A stretch of 64,000 nt of DNA from Rhizobiales bacterium IMCC20636 (lineage in GTDB: Bacteria; Pseudomonadota; Alphaproteobacteria; Rhizobiales; GCA-2746425). Under the pieces are notes generated by a model. That model was not told the origin of the DNA and searched no databases. It saw only the letters and a program-made list of their open reading frames with translations. A program made the position numbers and the translations under genes. The stretch's first letter is position 1. Each line of letters opens with the position of its first letter. Below are positions 16,199 through 26,741 of this stretch, in pieces. The stretch covers positions 1,581,001 through 1,645,000 of the forward strand of contig CP018226.1 in the NCBI GenBank assembly GCA_016865015.1, written 5' to 3'.

Positions 16199-19100
16199 TC
16201 AGCTCTGGCCAAATCCGCCTGCCGTTGGTGTGACAATCGTTACGGCTTCGCCAGCTTTCAGAATGGTCTGGTCGCAGCCTTTGAGTTCCTCGATCTGTCC
16301 ATCAAGGCGCCGCACATACGTGCTTCCCAGCTGACCTGGCTCGCCACCTTCAAGCCCATGGGGCCGGATGGTGCGGTGTGAGGACAGAATGGCGCAGTCC
16401 ATTTCTTCCAGAAAACGAATTGTACGCTCAGTGCCGTCGCCCGCAGTCCATTTCCCTTTTCCGCCTGTGGCTCTGCGGATATGAAAATCTTCCAGCAATA
16501 CGGGAAAGCGGAATTCCAGGATTTCCGGATCAGTCAGCCGCGAGTTTGTCATGTGTACATGGACACCGGAGGTGCCGTTGAAGCCATGTCCTGCGGGGGA
16601 GCCGGAGCAGATAGTCTCGTAATATTGGTACGTGTCGTTGCCGAAGGTGAGGTTGTTCATGGTGCCTTGGGAAGCCGCCATGACACCTAATGCGCCGAAC
16701 AAGGCGTTGGTGACGTGCTGACTGGTTTCCACATTTCCCGCCACAACCGCCGCCGGGTAGCTTGGCCGCAGCATGCAATCATCAGGGATGATGATGTTGA
16801 TCGGTTTCAGACAGCCTGCATTCATGGGAATGTCGCCATCGACCATCACGCGGAAGCAATAGAGGACCGCTGCACGCGTGACCGGTTCGGGAGCGTTGAA
16901 ATTGGTTGCCTGCACCGGGCTGGTTCCGGTGAAATCAACCGTCGCTTCGCGCTTCTCCCGATCGACCGTGATCCGGACCTTGATGACCGCACCCTGATCG
17001 GTGGGATATTCAAAGCTGGAGTCCTTCAGCACTTCGATGACCCGGCGTACGCTTTCCTCCGCATTGTCCTGAACATGAAGCATATAGGCCTGCACCACTG
17101 GCAGGGTGAATTGCTCCACCATTTTTGCCAGTTCCTGAACGCCCTTTTCATTGGCCGCGATCTGAGCTTTCAAATCTGCAACATTCTGGACCACATTGCG
17201 CACGGGGTAGGGGTGGTTAGTCATCAGATGGACCAGGCCTTCTTCCTGAAACGCGCCCTGATCGACAAGCTTGAAATTATCAAACAGGACACCTTCCTCA
17301 TCCACATTGGTGGCCAAAGGCGTCATCGAGCCAGGGGCTGATCCGCCGACATCCGCGTGGTGCCCACGACTGGCCACCCAGAAGCGGACAAAGCTGTTGG
17401 TTTCATCGAAGACCGGTGTGCAGACCGTGATATCCGGCAGGTGGGTCCCGCCATTATAGGGCGCATTGAGAGCAAACACGTCGCCGGGTTTGATGGCGCC
17501 CTTGTTGAGACGAATTATGGTTTCCACCGAACGGTCCATTGACCCCAGATGCACCGGCATATGTGGGGCATTGGCGATCAGGCTTCCCGTGCCGCTGAAC
17601 ACAGCGCAGGAAAAATCCAGCCGTTCCTTGATGTTCACCGAATAGGCGGTGTTCTGCAGGGTGACACCCATCTGCTCGGCAATAGACATGAACAGATTGT
17701 TGAAAATCTCCAGCAGAACCGGATCTGCGCCGCCACTTGCAGCTTCCGTCCCGATGGCAAATCCGCGATCGAGTTTCACGGTGCGGTTCAAAATGATGTG
17801 ATTTTTGACGTTGACTTCGGCAGTCCAGCCCGGCTCGACCATGATGGTCTGATGCGGTTCGATGATAAGGGCGGGGCCTGAGATGCGATGTCCATAAGCC
17901 AGATTGGCGCGGGGAAAAATTCCGGTGCTGTGCATCTTGCCGCCGACAAAAACGTCAACATGCTGATCTGTTGCGGCCGGGTGCTGTGACCCGGCCATAT
18001 CAGCTTCATCGATTTCCGCTCCACCGCCGACGCCTTCAACCTCCAGAGACTCAACCACCAGCACCTTGTTTTCAAAAACAAAGCCGAATTGCTTTTTGTG
18101 TGCGGCCTCGAATTTCGAGCGCATCTCGTTGGTGTCGGACAAGGGGACCGGAATGGCACTGTCTGTCCCGTCATAGCGAATATGGGCAAAGCTGTTGATG
18201 TGCATGTCGCTATTGTCGACGCCTTGCTGGGTCAATTCTTCGCGCACGCGCTGTTCAAGCGTTTCCTGAACGAGTTCAAGTTCTGATTCAGAGTCAGAGC
18301 CCAGCTCCAAGGCTATGGTTTTATTGCGGTTTGCACGAATGTCGGCCAGTCCCATTCCATAGGCGGAGAGGATGCCGGAGAAGGGGTGAACAATGACTGT
18401 TTCCATGCCCAGCGTGTCCGCAATGGCACAGGCATGCTGGCCGCCAGCGCCGCCAAAGCAGGTCAGTGCGTAATCCGAAACATCATAGCCGCGCTGAACT
18501 GAAATCTTCTTGATTGCATTCGCCATGTTCTCAACGGCGATTTGCAGAAAGCCTTCTGCAATTTCTTCTCCCGAATGACCATCACCAATGTCGTTTGCAA
18601 GGGCTTCAAACCCTGCGCGGACGGCTTCGACATCCAGTTGCTGGTCTGCGGTCTCGCCAAAAATGGCCGGGAAGAATTCCGGGCGTAATTTGCCGAGCAT
18701 CACATTGGCGTCGGTAACGGTGAGTGGTCCGCCACGCCGGTAGCAGGCTGGTCCCGGATTGGCACCTGCACTGTCAGGCCCGACCTGAAAGCGGCCCTTG
18801 TCGAAATGCAGAATGGATCCACCGCCTGCGGCAACCGTGTGGATCATCATCATGGGTGCGCGCATGCGCACACCGGCGACCTCTGTTTCAAACGCGCGCT
18901 CCAGTTGGCCGTCATAATGCGAGACGTCGGTAGATGTGCCTCCCATGTCAAACCCGATGACCTTGCGATGCCCGGCTAGCGCCGATGTTTCCACCGCGCC
19001 GACGACACCGCCGGCAGGCCCGGACAGGATTGCGTCTTTTCCCTGAAACATATCTGCTGCCGTGAGGCCGCCGGATGATTGCATGAACATCAGCCGGGTA

Positions 19101-19819
19101 TCACCCTCGCCAATGTTCAACTCGCTGGCAATCTGGTCCACATAGCGCCGCAGGATTGGCGACAGATAGGCGTCCACCACGGTTGTATCTCCGCGTCCGA
19201 CGAGTTTCATCAAGGGCGATACATCGTGGCTGACGGAGATTTGAGAAAACCCGATGTCCCGGGCGATTTCTGCCAAAAGCTGCTCGTGCTCCGGCGCACG
19301 CCAGGAATGCATCAGCACAATGGCGAGGGAGCGAATGCCCGTGTCAAACACGGATTGCAGATCGCGCCTGGCAGTTGCCTGATCCAGGGCCTTTTCAACG
19401 GTTCCGTCAGCCTGGATGCGTTCATCCACCTCAACCACCGCTTCATAGAGCAGCTCAGGCTTGATGATCTCCTGTGCAAAAATGTCAGGTCTTGCCTGGT
19501 ATCCGATCTCCAGGGCATCGCGAAACCCTTTGGTAATCACGAGCAAGGTGCGCTCACCCTTGCGCTCCAGCAGTGCGTTGGTAGCGACGGTGGTTCCCAT
19601 TTTGACGGCTGCGATCTGGTCGGCCGGGATGGGCTTGTCAGCAGCAATATTCATAAGCTCACGAATGCCATGAATGGCGGCATCACGATATTGCTCAGGA
19701 TTTTCGGACAGCAATTTGTGGGCTTGCAGCGAACCATCAGGTTTTCGGGCAACTATGTCGGTGAATGTGCCACCGCGATCAATCCAGAAGTCCCATTTTC
19801 CAAATGTCTTACCGCTCAT
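16199..19819 (-). CDS. Fused hydantoinase A/B protein, 5-oxoprolinase-like
   Basis: 1206 residues, the length of full ATP-dependent 5-oxoprolinases, combining HyuA-like and HyuB-like halves. The first half opens [19 protein letters not shown], an ATP-grasp/actin-like nucleotide loop, and has [16 protein letters not shown] near 290 and [15 protein letters not shown] near 335. The second half starts near 690 ([37 protein letters not shown]) and contains [15 protein letters not shown] and RGHHADVGG. It would open a 5-oxoproline or hydantoin-type lactam using ATP. No separate hyu genes follow, and the cupin and TRAP genes downstream in the cluster probably share its substrate. Confidence 0.88.
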   Translation of the reverse strand: MSGKTFGKWDFWIDRGGTFTDIVARKPDGSLQAHKLLSENPEQYRDAAIHGIRELMNIAADKPIPADQIAAVKMGTTVATNALLERKGERTLLVITKGFRDALEIGYQARPDIFAQEIIKPELLYEAVVEVDERIQADGTVEKALDQATARRDLQSVFDTGIRSLAIVLMHSWRAPEHEQLLAEIARDIGFSQISVSHDVSPLMKLVGRGDTTVVDAYLSPILRRYVDQIASELNIGEGDTRLMFMQSSGGLTAADMFQGKDAILSGPAGGVVGAVETSALAGHRKVIGFDMGGTSTDVSHYDGQLERAFETEVAGVRMRAPMMMIHTVAAGGGSILHFDKGRFQVGPDSAGANPGPACYRRGGPLTVTDANVMLGKLRPEFFPAIFGETADQQLDVEAVRAGFEALANDIGDGHSGEEIAEGFLQIAVENMANAIKKISVQRGYDVSDYALTCFGGAGGQHACAIADTLGMETVIVHPFSGILSAYGMGLADIRANRNKTIALELGSDSESELELVQETLEQRVREELTQQGVDNSDMHINSFAHIRYDGTDSAIPVPLSDTNEMRSKFEAAHKKQFGFVFENKVLVVESLEVEGVGGGAEIDEADMAGSQHPAATDQHVDVFVGGKMHSTGIFPRANLAYGHRISGPALIIEPHQTIMVEPGWTAEVNVKNHIILNRTVKLDRGFAIGTEAASGGADPVLLEIFNNLFMSIAEQMGVTLQNTAYSVNIKERLDFSCAVFSGTGSLIANAPHMPVHLGSMDRSVETIIRLNKGAIKPGDVFALNAPYNGGTHLPDITVCTPVFDETNSFVRFWVASRGHHADVGGSAPGSMTPLATNVDEEGVLFDNFKLVDQGAFQEEGLVHLMTNHPYPVRNVVQNVADLKAQIAANEKGVQELAKMVEQFTLPVVQAYMLHVQDNAEESVRRVIEVLKDSSFEYPTDQGAVIKVRITVDREKREATVDFTGTSPVQATNFNAPEPVTRAAVLYCFRVMVDGDIPMNAGCLKPINIIIPDDCMLRPSYPAAVVAGNVETSQHVTNALFGALGVMAASQGTMNNLTFGNDTYQYYETICSGSPAGHGFNGTSGVHVHMTNSRLTDPEILEFRFPVLLEDFHIRRATGGKGKWTAGDGTERTIRFLEEMDCAILSSHRTIRPHGLEGGEPGQLGSTYVRRLDGQIEELKGCDQTILKAGEAVTIVTPTAGGFGQS

Positions 19820-19939
19820 TGCTGCCTCTTGCCATTGTCAGAAACACGATGTCCTAGGGCTAGGCCTAAGCCTTTTCATGCGCAGCGGCAAGCCTTGCCG
19901 CGCATGTCAGATGGTGTCGGGCAGGCGCTTTGCAGGCGC

Positions 19940-20476
19940 TTATTTTTCAGCATCAACAAGAATGAATGCAATCAGGCATGGCTCGGTTCCGCGATTGGAC
20001 CATGCATGGTTGGTGCCCTGCTGGACCACCGTGTCACCGGCCTTCAACAGGTACTCGTCCTCATCCATCATCATGTAGATCTCACCGCTGAGTATGACGG
20101 TATAATCGAGTGACTCGGTGCGGTGCATGAATGGATGGCGGGCATTTTCAACGATGTTCGCACCTGCGCCCATTTCTGCAAAGGCAGATTTTCCGTCCAG
20201 CTTCGCCAAGACTTCCGGGTCTTCAGGATCGAACTGGACAATGCGAAACACCGATCCGTTCTTCGGCGGGTGCAGGATCAGCGGTCCGGTGACCGGATCG
20301 TCAGCGCGCTCCATTGCAGCCGGAGTCTTGTCGTTCATCCACAGATTTGTCAGTGTGACGCCGGGGCGGTTGGGACGGGCCAGAATGCAGCTGGCCTGCT
20401 CATCGGAGATGACGGTTGCGACACCGTTCTCATCATGGCCGGTGACAACACGTCTGAATTTCTGCGACATAGACAA
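19940..20476 (-). CDS. Cupin-domain protein
   Basis: Single-cupin protein of 178 residues. Motif 1 is HPFMHRTESLDYTVILSGE (His, His, Glu metal ligands) and motif 2 is GDTVVQQGTNHAWSN (His). The N-terminal 90 residues are an extension common in cupins of hydantoin and carboxylate catabolism clusters. It lies 7 bp after the TRAP permease start, between permease and oxoprolinase, so a role in the same catabolic route is likely. The reaction cannot be specified: isomerase, dioxygenase and binding protein are all possible. Confidence 0.85.
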   Translation of the reverse strand: MSMSQKFRRVVTGHDENGVATVISDEQASCILARPNRPGVTLTNLWMNDKTPAAMERADDPVTGPLILHPPKNGSVFRIVQFDPEDPEVLAKLDGKSAFAEMGAGANIVENARHPFMHRTESLDYTVILSGEIYMMMDEDEYLLKAGDTVVQQGTNHAWSNRGTEPCLIAFILVDAEK

Positions 20477-20483
20477 TTCCTCT

Positions 20484-22361
20484 TCAGCTCTTCAAAATTT
20501 GGATGGGTTTGGTGAGTGCCCAGATTGCGCCAATTGCGGCCAGACCAATTGCGTCAGTCAGAATGCCCTGATGCAGCAGCGCAATACCAGCCAGTCCGAC
20601 AATGATCCGCAGTGGCACATTCAGTGGCGCGCGGAATTGACCCACGACAAAGGCTGCGATGCAGAACACACCAAGGCCACCGCTGACCACTGCAAGGAGA
20701 ATCTCACTCCAGGGGCCTTGCATCAGCAGTGCCGGGCCATAGAAGAACATGAACGGCAGAATGTAGCAGGTGATGCCATATCCAAAGGCGGTCCACCCGA
20801 CTTTGTTGATGTTGGCCTTTGCGATACCTGCTGCCACATAGGAGGCGAGTGCAACCGGTGGCGTGATTGTGGACACGCAGCCATAGAAAAACACAAACAA
20901 ATGCGCGGTGAGCAATGGAACGCCCATTTTCGCAAGCGCGGGGGCAACGACCGTTGCCAGTATGAGATAGGCTGCCGTGGTGGGCAGGCCCATGCCCAGA
21001 ATGATGGCCGTCAGCATGGTGAACAACAGGGCCAGGAATGTGATGCCGCCTGACGCGGATATGATCAGCCCGGAGATTTTTGATCCAAGGCCGGTGCTCC
21101 CCAACGTGCCTGCAATGATGCCAGCCGCAGCGCAGGCGATTGCAATCGGGATGACACTTTTGGCGCCTTCGGTAATGGCTTGTGCCGATTTGCGCAGAAT
21201 ATCGAAGGATATGCGGCGCTCCCAGACCACATGCAGAACCAGCAGCACGATGATGGAATAGAATGAGGCTTTGAAAGGCGAAAAGCCGTTCAGCATCATG
21301 GCGATCAGTGTGCCGAAGGGGATGATGTACTGGCCGCCCTTGACGATAATCAGCCAGAGCGGTTCGTCATCATCGACTGGCTGCTCTATGGGCTGGATGT
21401 TGCTCTTGGCGGCACGCAGATGAACGACAAAAAACAGGGAGGCAAAGAACAGCAGTGCCGGGATGATCGCAACGCGCATGACATCTGAATAGGGAATGCC
21501 GACGATCTCGGCCATGATGAAAGCCGCAGCGCCCATCACCGGGGGCATGATCTGGCCGCCAGTCGAGACGACGGCTTCAATCGCGCCCGCCTGATGCGGT
21601 GCGTAGCCTTCCTTTTTCATCATCGGAATGGTCAGAGTACCGGTCACTGCGACATTGCCTGCCGCAGAGCCGGAAATCATGCCGAGCAATGTGCTGAAAA
21701 TGACAGCTGTTTTCGCGCCTGCTGCCCGCGTGTTTCTAGTGAGCCGGTTGGCAAATCGAAAGAAGAAATCGCCAGCACCAAAGATACTCAGGAAGGATCC
21801 ATAGATCGAGAACAAGATGATGTAGGTGGCCGACACGCCAAGGGGGATGCCGTAGACACCCTGAGATGTGGTGGTCAACAATTCAGACATGCGGGTGACG
21901 CTGTAACCGCGACTGGCGAGAGCGCCGGGCAGAAACTCGCTGTAGAACGGATAGGTGAAAAAGGCGAGACAGATCAGTGACAGGACAAGGCCGACGCCAC
22001 GGCGCGCGCCTTCCAGCACGAGCGCAATCAGCAGCAGTCCGACCCAGGCATCCAGAGCCTCGGTTTCGCCGCCGCTCATGGCAATGTCTTTCCAGCGTGA
22101 CATGATATAGAGGCTGGTGGCGCAACTCAGAAACACCAGGCCAAGACGCGCAATCTTGTCCAAAAGCGCGTTTTCAAATCTTTGCAGGGTCGGGTTTGTG
22201 AGAAACAACAGGACCAGCATCATCATCAGATGAAACACGCGGATGTCTCGCGTCGACAGAACTAGCAGTCCGGCGACATTCAGCAGATGGAACAGCCCGA
22301 CCACAAATGCCACGATCAGAATCGCGTGTTTGAACAGTCTATCCATTAGGGTCCGTTCCAT
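20484..22361 (-). CDS. TRAP transporter fused permease (TAXI type)
   Basis: 625 residues with about 18 hydrophobic segments, the fused DctQ-DctM (4TM plus 12TM) arrangement found with TAXI binding proteins. DctM signatures are visible: FSTLLGMISGSAAGNVAVTG, EAVVSTGGQIMPPVMGAAAF and MLTAIILGMGLPTTAAYLI. It works by Na+ or H+ coupled uptake with the binding protein encoded 82 bp upstream. The C-terminal 90 residues hold three additional membrane segments typical of this family. It is read with the downstream cupin and probably the oxoprolinase. Confidence 0.93.
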   Translation of the reverse strand: MERTLMDRLFKHAILIVAFVVGLFHLLNVAGLLVLSTRDIRVFHLMMMLVLLFLTNPTLQRFENALLDKIARLGLVFLSCATSLYIMSRWKDIAMSGGETEALDAWVGLLLIALVLEGARRGVGLVLSLICLAFFTYPFYSEFLPGALASRGYSVTRMSELLTTTSQGVYGIPLGVSATYIILFSIYGSFLSIFGAGDFFFRFANRLTRNTRAAGAKTAVIFSTLLGMISGSAAGNVAVTGTLTIPMMKKEGYAPHQAGAIEAVVSTGGQIMPPVMGAAAFIMAEIVGIPYSDVMRVAIIPALLFFASLFFVVHLRAAKSNIQPIEQPVDDDEPLWLIIVKGGQYIIPFGTLIAMMLNGFSPFKASFYSIIVLLVLHVVWERRISFDILRKSAQAITEGAKSVIPIAIACAAAGIIAGTLGSTGLGSKISGLIISASGGITFLALLFTMLTAIILGMGLPTTAAYLILATVVAPALAKMGVPLLTAHLFVFFYGCVSTITPPVALASYVAAGIAKANINKVGWTAFGYGITCYILPFMFFYGPALLMQGPWSEILLAVVSGGLGVFCIAAFVVGQFRAPLNVPLRIIVGLAGIALLHQGILTDAIGLAAIGAIWALTKPIQILKS

Positions 22362-22378
22362 TCCTTTTGGAAATCAGG

Positions 22379-22415
22379 ACCTTGCGGAGGGGAGGGAACC
22401 GCCCGCCCGCAAGGT
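22379..22415 (-). promoter_or_regulatory. Hairpin between TAXI binding-protein and permease genes
   Basis: ACCTTGCGG (22379-22387) and CCGCAAGGT (22407-22415) form a perfect 9-bp stem with a 19-base GC-rich loop. Position between a periplasmic binding-protein gene and its permease suggests an mRNA-stabilising hairpin that keeps binding protein in excess. No poly-T follows. Confidence 0.65.
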
Positions 22416-22443
22416 GAAATTCAAGGTGTCCAGAGAGACGGTT

Positions 22444-23376
22444 TTACTCTGCAAAATACTTTGCAGCGCCGGGATGAAGCGGAATTTTCAGCTCCAGTGA
22501 TGCGGCTGGAACGATCTGTTTGGCAAAAGCGTTTTCAGCCCGGAATTCATCCATGTGATCGTAGATTGCCTTTGTGATCTTGTAGGCGACATCATCATCC
22601 ATGCCTGCATCCACAATCAGCATATTGTTGACGCCAAGGACCTTGCCATCGGTGTCTGTGCCGTAAGTTGCCATTGGCACCACAACTTCATTGTAATTGG
22701 GATATTTTTCCAGCGCTGTGGCCATTTGCTCGTCTGTGATTGGAATGAACTTCAGCTTCTTGTTGGCCTGGGCCTGCATCACAGCGCCTGCCGGATAGCC
22801 ACTGAGAGCGAAAGCTGCGTCAACATTGCCATCTGCCAACTGGCTGAACCCATCGCCATAGGACAGGAAACTGGGCGTGATATCATCCATCGAGATGCCT
22901 GCAAGGCCAAGGACCTGTCCCAGAAACGGAATGGTGCCGCCACCAGCAGGTCCGACAGCAATGCGTTTACCCTTCAGGTCTTCGATGCTGTTAATATCGG
23001 AGCCGTCCAGTGTCATCATGTGCAGAATGCTGAAATGCAACGACCCGATGGCGCGCAGGTTCATAGCGCCGGACTTCTTGTAAGGGCCAACGCCCTTATT
23101 GGCCAGAACGGACAAATTGTTGTTGGTGATGGCTATATCGACTTCACCATTGTTGATCAGGCGCGGGTTTCCAACAGAACCGGCTGTGACAACCGGGACC
23201 ATCGTCAGGTCTTCAGCATAGTTGTTGACCAGGGTCGAAATCGCCTGGCCGACCGGATAGAAAGCGCCGCCCTGGCTGGCCGTTCCGATGCGCAATTCGT
23301 TTGCGTGGCTTGCGCCTGCCGTCAGGACCAGAGCCGCGGCAGTGGCAGTTGTCCGAACAAGTGATGTGAAGTTCAT
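22444..23376 (-). CDS. TAXI-family TRAP solute-binding protein
   Basis: About 310 residues. Start ATG 23376 (MNFTSLVRTTATAAALVLTA) opens a signal peptide ending in ASHA before NELRIGTASQGGAFYPVG, the hallmark TAXI opening. It also shows VDIAITNNNLSVLANKGVGPY and GKRIAVGPAGGGTIPF. Periplasmic receptor for the fused permease downstream. Ligands of TAXI systems are mostly dicarboxylates or amino acids such as glutamate. A 5-oxoproline-like ligand would suit the adjacent oxoprolinase but is inference. Divergent from the DctP gene, sharing the 23377-23618 promoter region. Confidence 0.94.
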   Translation of the reverse strand: MNFTSLVRTTATAAALVLTAGASHANELRIGTASQGGAFYPVGQAISTLVNNYAEDLTMVPVVTAGSVGNPRLINNGEVDIAITNNNLSVLANKGVGPYKKSGAMNLRAIGSLHFSILHMMTLDGSDINSIEDLKGKRIAVGPAGGGTIPFLGQVLGLAGISMDDITPSFLSYGDGFSQLADGNVDAAFALSGYPAGAVMQAQANKKLKFIPITDEQMATALEKYPNYNEVVVPMATYGTDTDGKVLGVNNMLIVDAGMDDDVAYKITKAIYDHMDEFRAENAFAKQIVPAASLELKIPLHPGAAKYFAE

Positions 23377-23618
23377 AATTCTTCCTCCCAGTTGATGATC
23401 CATATTGAAATTGGCGGAGTGCCAAAGCCCTCCAACCAGAACCATATTGTCCTTAGGAGTAACCGAAGGCTTCAGATTGGCGCAAGAAAAATCGACAATT
23501 TACGGCCAATTTGAAAAAAACCGTTTATTTATTGCCGTTTCACTTCAAATCAGGGATAGTGAGGTGGGAATGGGATGGTACAGTTCGACATATGAACGGC
23601 CAAAATGGGAGGATCGTA

Positions 23619-24668
23619 ATGACTTATTTTAAAACAGGTTCGAAGTTTCTGGTGGCCGCTGCCACTGCGGCAATGGTGACCACAAGCGTTGCAAATGCTG
23701 CGATGATTGATGGCCCAAAGGTGTTTTGGAAAATCTCCATGTGGGGTAATCCGCGCGCCTTGTCTGATGGCATGGAAGCCATGGCCAAGAAGGCTATGGA
23801 AGAGACAGATGGAAATTTTGAAATCAAGATTTTCTATGGTGCTCAATTGTCCAGCAATCGAGAAAATCTGGATGGCATCAAGTTGAATGCATTTGAAGGT
23901 GCAGCTATCTGTAACTTCTATCACCCGGGCAAAAACCCTGCCTGGATGGTGTTTTCATTGCCTTTCCTGCCACTGGGAGACCCGCAGGTCGATAAATATG
24001 TCCGCTCACGGATGATGGAACATCCGGCGATTGTGGCTGATATGGAAAAATGGAATGCCATGCCATATGTCTCCGGCTTGCTTCCACAATATGAAATTCT
24101 GGGAAAGGGCCCCGCTCCAACGACCCTTGAGGGCTGGAACGGACTGCGCGTGCGTGCTGGTGGTGGACTTGGCACCGCCATGGAAAAACTTGGCGCAGTC
24201 AAGCAGACATTGCCAGCCGGTGAAACCTCGACAGCATTTCAACGCGGCGCGCTGGATGCAGCAGCGTTTCCATACACATATGCGCATGTGTCATTCAAGA
24301 TATCTGACGAAGCCGACTGGTACACAAGCAATCTTGCGCCCGGTACGTCTGAATGCGGTTGGGTCTTGAACAAGACCTCCTATGAGGCACTGCCACCGCA
24401 ATATCAGAAATTCCTCATGGATAATCGCGATCTGGTCATGGACACCGAGCTTGCATCCTATGCCGCTCAGGACGAAAAAAACCTTCCGATGTTTGAAAAG
24501 ACGATGGAAAAGATCGTCTATACGGACGAACAGCTCGCCCAGTTTCGGGAAGCTGCCGGCCAGCCTGTGTGGGATGAGTGGATTGCGGCCAACAAAGACA
24601 AATTTGATGCCCAGGGCGTGTTTGATGCTGTGTTTGAATACGCTGAGGAAGCAAAAGCTGCACAATAG
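23619..24668 (+). CDS. TRAP transporter solute-binding protein, DctP type
   Basis: About 349 residues from ATG 23619, with GGGAGGA 8 bases upstream; the frame is open to 23511 but those codons precede the signal peptide. Signal peptide TGSKFLVAAATAAMVTTSVA ends before NAAMIDGPKVFWKISMWGNP. DctP-family features are GAQLSSNRENLDGIKLNAFEGA, the conserved Arg region WNGLRVRAGGGLGTAMEKLGA and AFQRGALDAAAFPYTY. The Arg normally holds a carboxylate, so an organic acid is likely. First gene of dctPQM plus a GlcG-like gene. Different family from the TAXI protein across the divergent promoter. Confidence 0.93.
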   Translation: MTYFKTGSKFLVAAATAAMVTTSVANAAMIDGPKVFWKISMWGNPRALSDGMEAMAKKAMEETDGNFEIKIFYGAQLSSNRENLDGIKLNAFEGAAICNFYHPGKNPAWMVFSLPFLPLGDPQVDKYVRSRMMEHPAIVADMEKWNAMPYVSGLLPQYEILGKGPAPTTLEGWNGLRVRAGGGLGTAMEKLGAVKQTLPAGETSTAFQRGALDAAAFPYTYAHVSFKISDEADWYTSNLAPGTSECGWVLNKTSYEALPPQYQKFLMDNRDLVMDTELASYAAQDEKNLPMFEKTMEKIVYTDEQLAQFREAAGQPVWDEWIAANKDKFDAQGVFDAVFEYAEEAKAAQ

Positions 24669-24705
24669 GCTTTTCCAGGGGGCTTGACCCCAGCAATGTT
24701 TCGTC

Positions 24706-24730
24706 AGGACGGCGCGTCATGTGCCGTCCT
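24706..24730 (+). promoter_or_regulatory. Hairpin between dctP-type and dctQ-type genes
   Basis: AGGACGGC (24706-24713) and GCCGTCCT (24723-24730) make a perfect 8-bp stem with a 9-base loop in the 95-bp gap after the binding-protein gene. Only two T follow, so partial termination or mRNA protection favouring the binding protein is more likely than full termination. Confidence 0.6.
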
Positions 24731-24763
24731 TCGCCGCGCAAATTCCAGAGATAGAGGTGGCAC

Positions 24764-25420
24764 GTGACTTTTTTACCCGTCACACCTACGGACAGTGCTG
24801 GCATCGCAATCGATGCGGCAGATCGCAAACTGTCACCGTTTGAAGATTCCCTGAACCTGATAGCGGCTTTTGCAATTCTTCTTCTGATGTTGCTTGGCAC
24901 CTCGCAGATATTTCTGCGCTCGGTGCTTAATTCGCCGATTGCGGGTTATATCGATCTTGTTGAGCTGTCGATGGCCAGTATGGCGTTTCTGGGGGCTGCC
25001 TATTGCCAGCGTCTTGGTGCCCACATCCGGATGGAGTTGTTGATCGGCATGCTGCAGGGCAGGGCGCTCTGGTTGGCAGAAATCCTTGGCACTCTGGCTG
25101 CCCTTGGCATTATCGGTGTCCTGATCTGGTACAGCTGGGGTCATTTCCTGCGTGCTTTTCAGCTGGGCGACACCACAATTGATGCCGAATACCCGGTCTG
25201 GCCCTCCAAATTACTGGTGCCCATCGCGTTTTCTTTCTGGTTTCTACGCCTTTTCATCCAGCTCCTTGGATATGTCAGGCTCTTTCTGAGGCCGGAACTG
25301 GAGCCTGTTGGCGTGACCAGAATTATGGCTGCTGCAGATCAGGCGCGTGAAGAGATTCATGAAGTGCTGGGCGACGATGTGCCTGAACCCGACGAGACAG
25401 ACGGAAAGTCAGACTCATGA
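24764..25420 (+). CDS. TRAP transporter small permease (DctQ type)
   Basis: 218 residues, GTG start with AGAGGTGG upstream. Four membrane segments (AFAILLLMLLGTSQIFLRSV; ELSMASMAFLGAAYCQRLGAHIRM; ILGTLAALGIIGVLIW; SFWFLRLFIQLLGYV) give the DctQ fold. The motif GAAYCQRLGAHIRMELL matches the conserved GAxxxxRxxxHIxVD-like region. The C-terminus is an acidic cytosolic tail of about 40 residues, longer than average. Its stop overlaps the next ATG (ATGA), so small and large permease are translationally coupled. Confidence 0.92.
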   Translation: MTFLPVTPTDSAGIAIDAADRKLSPFEDSLNLIAAFAILLLMLLGTSQIFLRSVLNSPIAGYIDLVELSMASMAFLGAAYCQRLGAHIRMELLIGMLQGRALWLAEILGTLAALGIIGVLIWYSWGHFLRAFQLGDTTIDAEYPVWPSKLLVPIAFSFWFLRLFIQLLGYVRLFLRPELEPVGVTRIMAAADQAREEIHEVLGDDVPEPDETDGKSDS

Positions 25421-26739
25421 TTATCGGCATTGGCTTTAGCGATCCGTTTCTGGTTGGCCTGATTGGTGTCGGTCTGTTGTTCTTGCTTGTCGTCATTGGC
25501 GTGCGGGTTGTATTCGCTGCGGCAATTGTCGGTCTGTTGGGATTGGTGGAGTTGTTGGGGTGGGGCCCGGCTGCTGGAATTGTTGGCACCATCCCTCATT
25601 CCAAATCCTCGACCTACGCGCTGAGCGTATTGCCAATGTTCATTTTCATCGGGTTCATTGCATTTCATGCGGGCATGACACAGCAATTGTTTGACGCTGC
25701 GCGCAAATGGGTTGGCTGGGTGCCCGGTGGATTGGCCGTGGCAACCGTGTTCGCAACGGCAGGCTTTGCTGCCGTGTCGGGGGCATCAACCGCAACTGCT
25801 GCCGTATTCTCCCGGGTGGCCATCCCTGAAATGCTCAAATATGGCTATGACAGACGCTTGGCAGCTGGTGTTGTCGCTGCCGGTGGAACGCTGGCATCCC
25901 TCATTCCGCCATCTGCGATTTTGATCATTTATGCCATCATTGTGGAAGAATCCGTTGGCGAATTATTGCTTGCAGGTTTTCTGCCCGGGGCTGTTTCTGC
26001 TCTGGTCTATGCGGCAATCATCATCATTTGGGCCCTGTATCGGCCTGACGCCGGACCTTCCGTGTCTGGCTATTCCTGGAAAGAACGCTTCATGGCGCTT
26101 CCGGGTGTCACTCCGATCATCATTGTTGTCTTCATCATCATGTCGGCGATCTACAATGGTTGGGCAACGCCGACTGAAGCCGGTGCGCTGGGCGCATTTG
26201 TGATCTTTGTTCTTGCGCTGGCCCGTGGGACAAAAATTCACACGATGAAAAATGCGCTGATGGAAGCGGCCAAGCTGACTGTCATGATCTTTTCCCTGAT
26301 CTGGGGTGTGCTGATCTTTGTCCGGTTCCTTGGATTTTCCGGTCTTCCGGAAGCCTTTACGGAATGGATCATCGGTCTTGATGCATCCCCGATGGTGATC
26401 ATGATCTGCATTCTTCTGGCCTATGCCGTTTTGGGCATGTTCATGGATGCCATAGGTATGCTGCTGCTGACTCTGCCAGTGGTTTATCCAGCTGTGATCG
26501 CGCTTGGGTTTGATTCAATCTGGTTTGGTATCATTGTGGTAAAAATGGCAGAGGTCTGCCTTATTACTCCGCCGATCGGGCTGAATTGTTTCGTCGTCAA
26601 CGGCGTTCGACCGGATATTCCGTTGACGGATGTCTTCCGGGGGATTGCGCTGTTCTTCGTTGCAGATGTCATTACCATTGCTCTGTTGCTGAGGTTTCCG
26701 GAGATCGTGACCTGGTTGCCGGATTTGATGAGAGGCTGA
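25417..26739 (+). CDS. TRAP transporter large permease (DctM type)
   Basis: 440 residues with about twelve membrane segments, the usual DctM length. Signatures are ATAGFAAVSGASTATAAVFSRVAIPEM, AAGGTLASLIPPSAILIIYAIIVEESVGELLLAGFLPG, and GMFMDAIGMLLLTLPVVYP near the C-terminus. It forms the ion-coupled channel with the DctQ-like subunit. It is coupled by ATGA to the previous gene and stops 2 bp before the GlcG/HbpS-like gene. Confidence 0.95.
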   Translation: MIIGIGFSDPFLVGLIGVGLLFLLVVIGVRVVFAAAIVGLLGLVELLGWGPAAGIVGTIPHSKSSTYALSVLPMFIFIGFIAFHAGMTQQLFDAARKWVGWVPGGLAVATVFATAGFAAVSGASTATAAVFSRVAIPEMLKYGYDRRLAAGVVAAGGTLASLIPPSAILIIYAIIVEESVGELLLAGFLPGAVSALVYAAIIIIWALYRPDAGPSVSGYSWKERFMALPGVTPIIIVVFIIMSAIYNGWATPTEAGALGAFVIFVLALARGTKIHTMKNALMEAAKLTVMIFSLIWGVLIFVRFLGFSGLPEAFTEWIIGLDASPMVIMICILLAYAVLGMFMDAIGMLLLTLPVVYPAVIALGFDSIWFGIIVVKMAEVCLITPPIGLNCFVVNGVRPDIPLTDVFRGIALFFVADVITIALLLRFPEIVTWLPDLMRG

Positions 26740-26741
26740 TC

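Noticed and set aside
19079-20113. 344-residue plus-strand frame
   Set aside because: Antisense to the oxoprolinase-like gene and the cupin; no family features, composition of a shadow frame.
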